Assembly (NCBI GenBank): GCA_037367355.1 | Contig: CM074700.1 | Coordinates: 2,542,001-2,606,000 of the forward strand | Direction of reading: 5' to 3' | Origin: Neoscytalidium dimidiatum | Lineage: Eukaryota > Ascomycota > Dothideomycetes > Botryosphaeriales > Botryosphaeriaceae | DNA: 64,000 nucleotides | Part shown: one piece after another, positions 1 to 10,567 of the stretch | Numbering within the stretch: position 1 is the first letter of the stretch | How the letters are laid out: each line of letters opens with the position of its first letter | The notes under the pieces: generated by a model | The model's input: only the letters and a program-made list of their open reading frames with translations | Databases searched by the model: none | Told to the model about the DNA's origin: nothing | Translations under genes and position numbers: made by a program

Positions 1-6
1 ACGCAC

Positions 7-2042
7 TCACCAGCCGCTTCCGCCTCCCAAACCCAAACCTCTCACGAACCTCACGTCCGCCGCCTGCCTCTCCAAGGCCCGCCTCATAGTTCTTCCATAT
101 TCCTGCTCTCTCTTCCTTCTTGCAACCTCCTCAGCACTCTCCATCCTCTCTTCAAAGTCTCCTTGCTCAAAAAGCGGCTTGGTGCCGAAACCAAGGAGAC
201 CAATCCGCCCATCACCTGTCCAAATTATCAAGTTATCCTTGTTCAATTCAGCGCCGTGCGCGCTATCTGTCGCGCTGCGGCACAGGGTTGGCACGAGCTT
301 CTGAACGATATCGCCCTCACCGTGCTGCTGAGAAGGCGCAGAAAAAAGGGTTCCAACGTCGAACGGAGAGTCTGCACGGCCATCACGCTGGTTTTGCTCA
401 GAGTGACTGGACTGAGGCCGGTCTGGATTTATGTTAAAGGAGCGGATGGGCGTGAAACCGTCGCGCTCCATCCACTTGACGTTGCCATCGCCATCGCTGT
501 AGACGAGTCGCGCGCCGTGTGTCGACACGCTAAGGAGCTTCGAAGACGACGCGGTCTGCCGGTTTTGGATACATGCACCACGGTTGCGAATGGCGGAGCT
601 GGTGTCGCTGGAGAGGATGGTGTGGCGCGGATCGGAGGACAAACCAAAAAGCTCGAGGGAGCCTTTCCCTTTGTACTCTCCCGCCGCCACGATGGTGTGA
701 CCGGTAATGGATGGATCTTTGTGGACCGTATTGTCCATGTACATGCTGTGGAATCCGAGGTTCCGAGGAATGAATGGGTGGTGTATGAGCGTCATTGATG
801 ATATTCGGGCTCCGGAGTGGACAGTTCCGCGGAGGCGGGGGAAGAAGCGCCTGTCGTAGTTCAAAAGACTGGTGAAGCGCCCGCCGACCCAAATATCACC
901 GTTCCCATCCCATTCACGGTCTGGTAGATGGAGGATTGATAGGGGGCCCGGTTGCGAGAGGACGGCATGTTTACGAGGTATATTTCCGAGGAGGACATCG
1001 TCAAAGCTGCTCTGCGGCGGCGTGCCTGCAATCAGCTCGCAACGGACAGGAAGATTGGAGCCATCGGGGACCTGTTGCTGGCGTGGATCGTGCAAATGAA
1101 TTGTCATGTTGGTGCCGACCGTGACAGGAGTCGGGTGCCTCGCCTCCGACAATGTGGTGATCGGGAAGGGATATTTGGATTCAGAGATTATCTGGAGGGT
1201 GCTGAGGTCCACCTCTTTCAGGACGTTCAGCACGGCAAAGTAACCTTTGTTCTGCCTATTATCGATGCTCACGCACTCCACCGCGCCCGTCTCCGTCATG
1301 ACAGCCTTGCTCTCAGCGATGGGAGCATTCCCGGCGAGACGTCCTGGCTCGGTCCTATCAAGGATGGAGCCTCGTTTGGTATCGAATCCGTCTCTGTTCC
1401 GTTCGCTAATATCCCAAACGCATATACTGCCGTCGTCTAGAGGCGCGAATATCTTGTCGGCCATTTGGGTATCCTCGTCGTAGTACACTCCGAGACCGGT
1501 TGCCTCTGCCGGTTCTTTGTCGTCACCAACGCCGTTGTACGTCTGCTGCACCCAGCTCATCTGAACCGGGGCATGCCTCGCAATAAACTCCTCGTAGAAG
1601 CTGATCTTCTCTCCTGGGTATGAGGGGTCCCAATTGGCAAAGGCGCGCTGGCGCTGGGCGATGGCCATTTTGTGAGCAACCATTTCCGCGTTCGGGGCAC
1701 TCTCATTGTATACGGTTGGATCTGCTTGCTCCTGCATTGCATTGGCAAGCTCAGCCATATGAGGGGTCATGCGCGACAGCAGCTGCTGGCGGCGGCGGAT
1801 GGCCTCGGCGCGGGAGTGCTGGTAGCATATCGCCTTCCAGAGCCTGTCGTCACGGAAGACGCGGAGGAAGCGGCGGGAGACCGAATGGAGGTTGATGATG
1901 TCAAGGGGTTCGAGATCTAAGCGACATGGTTAGCCGGGCTGTTTATGTCAATCCCCCCGCGGAGTGGGGGGAAGCTTAGAAGCTTGGGAGATTACGTGCA
2001 AGTTGCGATGTAGAGGATAAGCTCGTCCGGGAGCGTGTCCAT
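7..2042 (-). CDS. F-box / WD-repeat-like protein, two exons
   Basis: Exons 2042-2000 and 1916-7 (650 aa). Exon 1 begins MDTLPDELILYIAT and exon 2 continues LEPLDIINLHSVSRRF, which together give the spacing of an F-box (LPxEL..I..YL.P.DL..L..VSRRF), the motif that docks substrate receptors on Skp1 in SCF ubiquitin ligases. The rest has beta-propeller-like strands such as GSICVWD near the first third and ARLVYSDGDGNVKW and LIIWTGDGRIGLLG near the C-terminus, so a degenerate WD40-type substrate-binding domain is likely. No GT donor keeps the frame: a GT donor at 1996 shifts it, whereas a GC donor at 1999-1998 with AG at 1918-1917 restores it (83-nt intron with a GCTAAC branch-like site). A sequencing error is the alternative. 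Substrate unknown. The F-box call is firm in pattern; the propeller is inferred. Confidence 0.75.
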
Positions 2043-2973
2043 GGTCGCAGTTATGGAGAGAGTCGGTCAAGCTAGGGAGAGGCGCGCGCGCGACATGAGA
2101 CAGGAAGCTCGGGAGATGAGCGAGTGGGAGACATTGTTATACGGCGGCAGGACCCTCCTCAGACCCCGGATTTAGCAGCCCCTCGACCCTTGTCAGTCTG
2201 TCTTCGCTCTCGCCTTATCGCCTTATCTCTTGGATTAGGTATAGCGCACGCCAGCACGTGCTGAATCAACGTGACCGGCGGCATCTTGCCGTACGCCTCT
2301 CTGCCCACCCGCTGCACCACCGTTCATCACCGACTGCTTAACTTGAGCAAGATGGTCTTTTCCCTGGATTTTTGCCCGTTCGATGGCGGGTTCCGTAGAA
2401 ATTGGTTTCCAGGTGCCGCTGCAACGACTTCCAGCTTTGTTGAGGTTCTGGAAGCTTCCTACCACCTCCTGCACTGCCTGTCTCGAGGATCGAGCCATGC
2501 ATGTAGCTTTCCCTGAAGCGACTGCCTCGTTGACGACCCAATGTGCTCTTTTTTCTCTGAAGTCCTTGATTTGTTGCTTCGAACTTACATGGTCTCCGCA
2601 AAGTAATTGCAGCTAGGACGGACTATACTCAAATCCTCCGAATTCATACTGAAGCTTTAAGTGGCCCGGGTAAGCGAGCTTACCACCCATCCGCGCCTGT
2701 ATATGTTGTCTCAGAAGATTCCTGACTGCAAGGGTTCGAAAAATGCGATGTACATGCTAACGAGCAAATACTGCAATTGAGGATTTTCGGGGTAGTGCTT
2801 CGATTCGTTCGATACCAAGCTACCAGTCTCACATTGCGAGCCTCCTTCCTCCACCATTATTGCTGCCAACAATATGCTTGATGGGGATGCCTTTAAAAAA
2901 GTCTTAGATTTCAGACACGAGGTTCAAAAAAGCCCTTTGTCTAGGACATATCTTGAACCATCAACCAACATTA
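2043..2973. other. Intergenic, no gene seen
   Basis: This stretch holds the promoter side of the F-box gene. A short alternating run (gcgcgcgcgcg, about 2082-2092) lies just upstream of its start. Overlapping open frames of 80-90 codons near 2235-2616 run on both strands with no recognisable protein pattern, so I do not call them. Confidence 0.5.
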
Positions 2974-3393
2974 TCACCACATATTTCTCCCCTCATTGTA
3001 CTCATTTGGAGGTAGCAACCTTAGTGGATCGCAACGGGTAATATTCCCCGGCCCCTTCCCCTTCCGCTGTGCTTCCGTCGATCTATCCACTCCGTGGTAC
3101 TGATGGTGGGCATGCGGACTTGCATATTTGTTGAAACCGTCCCTGTACGGATGCAGTCGGCATCCCTCACGGACGTTGAACCAGAATTTACAGCCCGCGG
3201 CATTGCATTTGGCGACGTGGCCAAGGCTGATGCACCGTTTGCGGGACGGGCTTTCGCAGAAGGTACTGGGGACAGGCTCAACATTGACGGAAGGGAGAAT
3301 GCTGAGATCGAGGGATTCACCATTTGTGAGTGCTATTTGCTTTCCTTTGGATCTGATCCATGATGATTGAACACGTGTTGCTACGCCGATGAA
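2974..3393 (-). CDS. Cys/His-rich HPYRDG-motif reading frame, partial or degraded
   Basis: A 139-codon open stretch ends in TGA at 2976-2974 and has no ATG before its penultimate codon, so it is either the last exon of a spliced gene or a pseudogene. It contains the signature C-x4-H-x3-C-x4-C-x9-C-x2-H-P-Y-R-D-G-F-N (codons at about 3234-3130). Every Cys and His spacing matches the protein encoded at 35164-35637, although most other residues differ; such a pattern suggests metal binding. One possible model joins an upstream ORF starting with ATG at 3622 through a donor near 3469 (GTTAGT) to an acceptor ATCTCAG at 3302-3301, which keeps the frame, but nothing confirms it. The region is AT-rich and degraded-looking. 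Function unknown. Confidence 0.4.
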   Translation of the reverse strand, partial: FIGVATRVQSSWIRSKGKQIALTNGESLDLSILPSVNVEPVPSTFCESPSRKRCISLGHVAKCNAAGCKFWFNVREGCRLHPYRDGFNKYASPHAHHQYHGVDRSTEAQRKGKGPGNITRCDPLRLLPPNEYNEGRNMW

Positions 3394-4187
3394 TTAGCTT
3401 TTCCAAACCTGACTCCAGGCAAACCACATCATGAATAGGAATCGCAAAAGGCTCATAGAAGACTAACCTGCCCTGTGCTAAACAACGAGCGGCGTTGACA
3501 CGTCCTGTAAGACTTCTTGTCTGATGTGTCTGTGCATTCAGGATAACGAATGACTGCAAGAGGTCTTTGTTCGCCGTGCCTGCGTTTGTCACTCCTGTTG
3601 TGCTCTCTCGGGCTATTCCCATTCATAGGACTTGATGCGTGAAATATCAGACGTTTCGAGGTGAGAATTTTGTAGAGTTCCAGATTCATCGCCGGTACTA
3701 ATATCCAGAAGTGATGAATGCTGCTCTCCTGAACGTGTACGTAGCGCCACTAATGAGTCTGCAAGCTGACCGTAAATTCTAGTTGCAGGTGCCTGCATAT
3801 CACGAGATTGGCTGGAACCACAAACTATGGCCGTGGAATTAGCCGACGGGCTGTCCATCCGTTCCATGAAAAATGTATGACTCGGATAAAAATACGCATC
3901 GCTGCTAAGTAGAAGTAGAAAGATCAAATCAGTATAACAGTTTAGAATACTAAAAGAGCAACTGTATATGTACAGTATACATGAACAGATAAGTAAAAGC
4001 TCGCTTGAATCTAAAATATCAATATAATAAGTATAATATAGCTGGTAAGTTGATAACGTCTACACTATGAATTTAATAGAAAGAACGATGAGAGAAAGCA
4101 CGTTCTACTGCCTTGGAGGGAAGTTGCCTGGGAGGGCAGTTGCCGAGGAGGTACGTGGGTCGTGCTGCCCTGGCTGGTGCCTTCCTT

Positions 4188-4240
4188 GCGTCGAACCGGC
4201 GACGTTATCCCTGCCCGGTCTGGCTAGACCCACAAAGCCA
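4188..4240 (-). mobile_element. Possible tRNA-derived SINE head (A and B box)
   Basis: On the minus strand, TGGCTTTGTGG (4240-4230) fits the pol III A box TGGCNNAGTGG at all but one position, and GGTTCGACGC (4197-4188) resembles the B box, with 32 nt between. No cloverleaf can be drawn, so it is not a working tRNA. The boxes lie in a GC-rich island inside AT-rich DNA. No tail repeat or target duplication was found, so this is weak. Confidence 0.2.
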
Positions 4241-5227
4241 CGCTGCTTTTCTAGCCAGGCGGAAGCCAGACACATGACGCTAGCGCCCTCGCTTATGCAG
4301 GCGTAGTCGCGTGCTGCTGCGGGCAGGTCCTCAGGTGCTGCAGCATGGCGACTTTCCATATGCACGATTGCCCTTAGCGCCGTTTTTTTGATCAAGTGCC
4401 ATCATCAACAGCTCTTGCCCCAAGGATATAAATATCTACTTCCTCCTCTGCACCAACTCTTCTTTTTTTTCCTTCGAGCCCAGGGTCGACTTGCCTTTGG
4501 TACCTGTTCACTGCCAATGGCAATGGACGCCTGCAACACTGAGTGCTGGCGTATTACCTTCGCCAACTGCAGACGGGCAACGCCTGCATTGGTAAGTAAT
4601 CATGCCTACACGAAGGTCTTCGGGCGGACATCGACTCGTGTAAGTCAGGGTTTTGGTCGGTCCTGGCAACAGGAAACCGTTTTTACCTTTAAGGCGCCAG
4701 TGAAGAGGATTCTGAGGCCGCTTTTCGTTGATCGATCTGCCCTGAGCGGATCATCGAGGAAGAGCATGAGCTCGATCAACAAAGGCGATCGAGTGCAAGA
4801 CAGGGGAGACAGAGATCAGTGACAACAATCCGAAGGTCTAAGCTTGCGGATGGTGTTTTGTCTCCGCAGTGTTTTGCACTGGGCTCCTCGCGTTGCGTCC
4901 TATGTCGCGGCCAATTGGAAAGAAGTTACTGGCTGCACATTCTCTTCAGCGGCCACGTCGATGCGTCTTTTTCCATATCTACGAAGTAGCAATATGCCAG
5001 TCCTGGCCGCGCGTCTGTTCACCGCATCTGAAGATGCTCAGCTCTTCATGGAGCGTTGTGACAGCGCTCGCTGCTGATTTCGTCCAACTTGGTTTTTCTT
5101 AAATGAAATACCGAGTTCACATGTATTCGTGCCTCTTGCGCTGGCTCCGCACCCCTAGACATAATCCACCTCTTGCAGAGCTATTTAATTATCATATGCT
5201 ATTCGTGGATGTCTGCTAACTTAGTGC

Positions 5228-5245
5228 TATATTATATATAATATA
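5228..5245. repeat. Perfect 18-bp AT palindrome
   Basis: The sequence tatattatatataatata equals its own reverse complement and lies in the AT-rich block. It may be relic repeat DNA; low complexity makes chance plausible. Confidence 0.6.
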
Positions 5246-5340
5246 ATTGGAGTGCTACCGGGCCGCCAGGCCATAGATTGTACTTCGTACTTTCTAATTA
5301 GGCGACGTAATAACAAGCTTATAGTATCGAGTTTTAAGAC

Positions 5341-5450
5341 GTTTCTTACTCTTTCTCTCTTCCTTTTCCTCTTATCCTTTTCCCTCTTCCTTTTCTTCTT
5401 CCCTCCTCTTCTCTCCTCTTACCCCGCCTCTCGCTCCTCCTCCCTTATAC
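5341..5450. repeat. Polypyrimidine tract of about 110 bp
   Basis: The + strand is almost pure C/T from about 5341 to 5450 (runs such as ctcttcctttt). It follows the AT palindrome and does not belong to any called gene. Confidence 0.6.
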
Positions 5451-5990
5451 TGTAGTAGGGGAGTGCGTAGGTACTCGCTTACAGTAGTACCTGAGCCATT
5501 CGATTAGTTAGGCGAGTTAGCATGAGTGTAGTAGCCTTAAAGTGCAACACTAAGGACCACTTATGAATACGAACCCTTATGAAGTCAACCACTGGATTTG
5601 CTACTTATGTTTGATTGTGAACCTTTACTGGACCTTCTGAAGAGCCTCGGCCCACTGGCCGTGGCACTGGAGTATCAGGTACGTATTATTATGTGCTATT
5701 GATACTTATGTTATTCCTTTTGGTCTTATGCTACTCCTTCACCTTCAGGTCACAGCGGCGTTTCTGCACTACGGGTATTCATGCAAATAGAGAACGATGG
5801 ACTGTGGGTATGAATCCGATGTCCCCTCTTTCTACTTCTGCTACAGGCGTGGCCCGTTAACATATCATGGAGAAATGATGACACTAGAATGTGCGTGTTA
5901 GTTGCCCAGTTTCCGTTTCTGGGACACTTCGCGTGCTCCTGGATGCCCTAGCTTCTTAGGTGCATATTTATGGCGGAGCCAAGCTTCGCG

Positions 5991-7299
5991 CTAAGCGTTA
6001 GGTACAGTTTCGCCGATTTCGTTACCAAATGGCTTTTGTGCGTAATGAACGGTCCTGAGTTCGTCAGCGTCATTTTTCAATGATCTACTGGGACAACTTA
6101 CATCTGCCAATAGTAATGTTTCTTACGATCCGCCATATCTTTCCGCACATTAATCAGAAAAAGCTCAACGGCCTCTCTTGACCAGCCTAAGACCTTCGTC
6201 AAAAGCGCAAGACTGATTCCCTGCAAGCCCTGACTTAGATTCTCGTACGTCCACCGTCCCAGCGCCTTTTGTTTCTGACCCTTAGGCCAGGTACCGACAG
6301 CCCACTTTACAATCTGTTCATTTATATTCACGAAGCCTCGTTCTCTCATCTGCTCTGCGAACTTTTCACTGGCTAGAGTGTCGATGCCTCCCTTCGCGGC
6401 AGCTTCATGCACCAGAATAGTCCATTTCTGCAGTGGGTCCCCATCCGTCACGCTCCCATCGTCGCATCTGGTCGGGAGTTGGCCTTCCTGCAGCTCGAGC
6501 CAGCCGCCAGGCTTCAGGTGGTCGTAGCATTGTTGGATGAAGCGCTCCCAATTGTGCATTCCGAGGCAAAGCATCCGGGCGTGGATGAAGTCGAATTTCT
6601 TCCCGTCGAAGTCCCAATTTTTCTCAGCGTCGTCGACCAGAAAGCTCACGTTGGGCGGCACCTAGACAAACGTCAGCCGAGCCAATCGCAAGGCATGTTT
6701 CCAGAGCATCCTCTTACCCATTCTGGCTGTATTGCTGAAAGATCGGTACCAACGACCTGGGCTGAAGGATTCTCGTCCGCGAACTCTATAGCCCAGATTC
6801 CGGAGCCGGTACCGACATCCAGGACCTCTTGGACGTCAGGCGGGATTGGAGCAGCATGTAGTGCACCGTCCAGGGTCAGGCGCCAAACATGGTGCTGCAG
6901 GTCGAGGCGATCGGCTTCGTCCTCGTCGTTTGGCAGCCAGTATGCGTCTTCTTCGAAGGCATGGTAGCGACGGCCGTGCTCGTAGCGGTAGTTCACGACC
7001 TCGGAGTTGAGCGAGGTAGTGATGGAGCCAGAGCGCGACGAGCCTATGGCTGAGTCGCTGTCGGAAACGATTTGACTACTGTCGCTGCCGGAGGCGCTGT
7101 CCACACTGAGCTGATAGGCATAGCTGGGGAATTCGAGCCCGATAGGATGGTGGAGCGTAGCGGTCGGCTCGTGGACCTGCAAGGGCGACTCGCGCGGCTG
7201 GCCGTGTCGCAGAGTCTCTTCAGGGGTCGTTTCGCGATCGGGAGAGGAGCGCGCAAGCGGAGAGCTGGCGGCTCTCTTCTTTTGCAGGGGGGCAGACAT
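5991..7299 (-). CDS. LaeA-like SAM-dependent methyltransferase
   Basis: Exons 7299-6718, 6661-6102 and 6054-5991 (401 aa). SAM motif I is VLDVGTGSGIW at residues 159-169, followed by the acidic strand end VGTDLS; DFIHARMLCLG and LKPGGWLELQEG are the post-motifs usual in the fungal LaeA-like/TAM-type class I family. The first ~100 residues are Ser-rich and disordered. Intron 1 is 56 nt (GTAAGA..CTAG) and intron 2 is 47 nt (GTAAGT..CTCAG). The small last exon restores a C-terminus with HYAQKPF, matching the family's usual Y(A/G)xKP ending; without it the protein would stop at WQM. LaeA homologues are nuclear regulators of secondary metabolism, but this broad family has many members of unknown substrate, so orthology to LaeA itself is not claimed. 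Divergently transcribed from the Zn2Cys6 gene. Confidence 0.85.
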
Positions 7300-8035
7300 G
7301 GGGATGGGGTGTTTATGGAGGTTGCATTCGCGGTCGCTGTTGCGCTCGCGCCGGCGTCAGGAGCCCCGGTGCGGCCATACGTGCAGGTGGTTCGAAGGCG
7401 AGCGACGGCGAATGATTGCCAGGTGGACGGCGCGGCGGCATGCGCTGAATAGGGAGCTAGGATCGATGGCGCAGCTGGAGCGCCAGAGCGAACGCAGAGC
7501 CAGACAGGGCTGGCCGGCGGGCGGCGGCACACGGCGAGTGGTCGAAGAGATTACCGCAGCAGGCAGCGTCGCAGGGGGATTAGAGAGGCCATGCGGGCGT
7601 AAGGGCTCACCTCTGTCGGCGACGTCCACCCAACGACGGCTGCTTCGACATTCTTCTGGTCGAATCGGGCGGCAGGCTTGCTGTAACTGTGACAATGTTT
7701 TTCGAGCCGGACAGGGCTGACTGGCGGCGGGTGCCTGGACTGGGGCCCGGCGCGAGCGGGACGACGAAGCGGCCGAGCCGACTTGTGAAGCAGGGGCTTT
7801 TGGCTGGAGCGAGATCGCCCAGACCCGCAGCGCCGCTTATTCGAACATCGACAACTTGGACGGGAGCAACCTTGGCCTCGCCGCCTTCGAGATTGCGCTT
7901 CCCTTGCGCAAGCCTGTTGTTCCCGTTCCACGTGGAGAGCGCGTTGCGTCGCCCGACGAGCCGTTCCCGTTGGCGCCGCCCCGCCATCATTTGCGCCTTT
8001 CCGTCCGCTCCATTTCGGCTAAGGAGTACAACACT
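7300..8035. promoter_or_regulatory. Divergent promoter, methyltransferase / Zn2Cys6 gene
   Basis: The 736 bp between two outward-facing start codons must hold both promoters. It is GC-rich and has no clear TATA box. An in-frame ATG at 7856 could extend the Zn2Cys6 protein, but the ATG at 8036 lies closer to the conserved domain and is preferred. Confidence 0.6.
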
Positions 8036-10567
8036 ATGGGTGACGACACCAACACCATCCTGCACTTCGAGCCTCACCCCACAAAGGTGACGCGCGTGCG
8101 CCCCCAGCTGTCATGCATTCCGTGCCGCCAAGGCAAGCTCAAATGCAACCGCCAGCATCCGGCCTGCGACCAATGCGTGAAGCGCTCCCGCGAGGCTCAA
8201 TGCAACTATGTGCCGCCCCCGCCCAAGGACCGCACCCGCAAGGCCAAGGACATGCGCGGCCGCATTCGACATCTGGAAAGCCTCGTCGTCGACCTGATGA
8301 ATGGCAAGGACCCACGCACGCTGTCTCTCAACCCCCCGGATCCCCAGTCCTCCTCTTCTCGCCGCCTGCCTACTCCAGATCAACCCTCTCCTGAGCATCC
8401 TGCAACGTCCGACGGGCCCAAAACCCACTCAAGTTCCGGCGACGACGACGTCAACTTCCCGAGCGCATTCGGCGCGCTGAAGATCAGCGATGAGGAAACC
8501 ACCTATATGGGCGGTTCTCACTGGATGGCTGTTCTCAATGATGTACGCCATAATGCACGTGCCCCTGACTCGCTTCGCCCGGCTAACTCGTCGACAGATC
8601 AAAGAAGTAAAGAACTTCCTTGAACTCGAGGAAGACGAGGAGCAAGAATCTGAAAAACAGGACAGCGAGGCCGACACGGACCTCCCGCATCGCTACACGC
8701 TCATTGTTGGCTCTCCAAAGCCGCTTAGCAAGCGGGAGCTCCTGCAAAACCTGCCACCAAAAGCCGAAGTTGATAAGCTGCTCACCATCTACCTTCGAGG
8801 TGGAGACCCGACATCGATCATGTTCCACGAGCCAACCTTCCGTGTCGAATACGAGCGGTTCTGGCAGAATCCTTCAGCGTCGCCCACGATATGGATTGCC
8901 CTCATTTACGGAATCGTCTGTCTGGCAACCATCTTCTCTTTGCGTGCGCCAACCAGCGGATCGGCCCCGCCCTCTCCCGAAGCAGTCCTGAGGCAAGCGG
9001 CAAGGTATCATAGTCTTTGCGCTTCTGCTGCGGTTCTCGCGGAATTTTCCAGGCCGAAGCCGTATGCGTTGGAGACGACAATGCTCTACGCAGCTGCTGA
9101 ATATCTTTCCGGAACCGGTGGCGGTGGGAGTCCGACGGACGTGTGGCACATTTTTGGTACTGTCATTCGCATAGCCTTGAGAATGGGGTATCACCGAGAC
9201 CCAAGTCACTACGGAATCAGCCCGTTCCACGGAGAGATGCGGCGGCGGACCTGGCACCTCATCTATGGCATGGATGTCCTCCTGTCGTTTTCCCTTGGCA
9301 TGCCATCGATAGCTCGGGGATTTCAGAGTGACACAAGGCTCCCTCGTAACCTACACAACGAGGACCTGTCGCCGAGTATGACCGACTTGCCTCCTGAGAG
9401 ACCCGACTCGGAGTTGACATTCATCATGTATACGATTGTGAAGGCGAAACTTCTTTCCGTATTCGCTCCTGCGGCTGACGCCGCGCATTCTGTGACGCCG
9501 CCGACCTATCCCGAGATTATGGACTTGGATAGGCGGCTGGAGGAAATCCATTCTTCTGTACCACCGGCCTATAGGATGAAATCTCTGGACGAGTCGGTTG
9601 GTGAGCGTCCGGATATCATCATGAATCGGTTGAACCTGGAGATGCTGTACCAGAAGACCCGTTGTGTTCTACATCGTACGTACCTGGCGAAAGCCCACAA
9701 TGACTCGCGGTACGAACACTCCAGAAAAGCGTGCCTTGAGGCGTCTTTGGAGCTGCTCCACCACCAGACCATGATTTATCATGCATGCCAGCCGGGCGGC
9801 TTGCTCGCGCGCTGTAGCTGGTATTATGGATCCCTGACGAGTCACGATTTCCTACTCGCGGCCATGTTGCTGTGCTTAGAAATAAACTTACTCCGAGAGA
9901 CGAAGCTCAAACGCCCGGAACACTATACCGAAGGCCCATACTCGTCGACGGAGATGTTCGGGGCGCTTGATAACGCGGCTCGTATTTGGGACGCCTACGA
10001 GGATAGTCTCATCGATGCGAGTGATACTAAGAAAGCTGCCAAAGCTTTCAGTCAAATTCTAGCGAAGCTCAAGGCAACCCCGGCGGAGCTCGAGATGCAG
10101 GGAGGTGGAGGGGAACCTATTCCGCAGCAATGTAAGTGTTCGTTGCGGTGCCACAATGACCCGTCTGCTGATACGTGCAGTCACCACACTTCCTCAACAA
10201 TACAGCCACCCACCGGTTGTCCCGTCAAACGGCCCAGAGATAACATATCTGCCAACGCAGACGGTGGCGCCAGTTGTTACCCAAGGATACACTATGGCCC
10301 CGCAGGATCCTTTGGAAGGCATGCTGGAGATGCCACCAATCGACATCAACTGGGTAAGTTCGCGCTCGTGCACCTTTTCCATGCTGCGGTTTTGCTTATG
10401 TAAGTTAGGATGCATGGGACAAGAGCGTCCTTCCATATGACGAATACATGCATCATGACGCGCAACAGTGGCCGATGAATCCACATGCACCCGGCATGGG
10501 CGGTCCATCAGCTTATCCGCCGGGCTACCACCCGAATATGGCGTTTCATTATCAGCATCAGCAATAA
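8036..10567 (+). CDS. Zn2Cys6 transcription factor with fungal-specific regulatory domain
   Basis: Exons 8036-8542, 8598-10131, 10181-10353 and 10409-10567 (790 aa). The binuclear zinc cluster is C27-x2-C30-x6-C37-x6-C44-x2-C47-x8-C56, followed by a basic linker and a heptad-like helix (IRHLESLVVDLMN) that usually dimerises. The middle region carries the fungal-specific transcription factor domain, with the typical GTVIRIALRMGYHRDP and MRRRTWHLIYGMD segments. The C-terminus, added by two small exons, is Pro/Gln/His-rich and may activate transcription. All three introns have GTACG or GTAAGT donors and AG acceptors and keep the frame. No pathway can be named: neighbours are not enzymes of one route. 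The shared promoter with the LaeA-like methyltransferase suggests co-regulation, which is inference. Confidence 0.88.

Larger units (their letters stand above)
3394..5990. other. AT-rich degraded intergenic stretch
   Basis: Composition swings between AT-rich blocks (about 3900-4070 and 5170-5340) and a GC-rich island (about 4100-4330). Open frames here are short, overlap on both strands and resemble no protein I know. This mosaic is what decayed repeats look like in fungi with repeat-induced mutation, but no transposase or reverse transcriptase motif is visible. Confidence 0.4.

Noticed and set aside
5221..5460. Solo LTR
   Set aside because: The AT palindrome and polypyrimidine tract recall an LTR edge, but no TG...CA ends, target duplication or second copy could be found.
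5991..10567. Secondary-metabolite gene cluster around the LaeA-like gene
   Set aside because: No polyketide synthase, peptide synthetase, terpene cyclase or P450 is present in the window.
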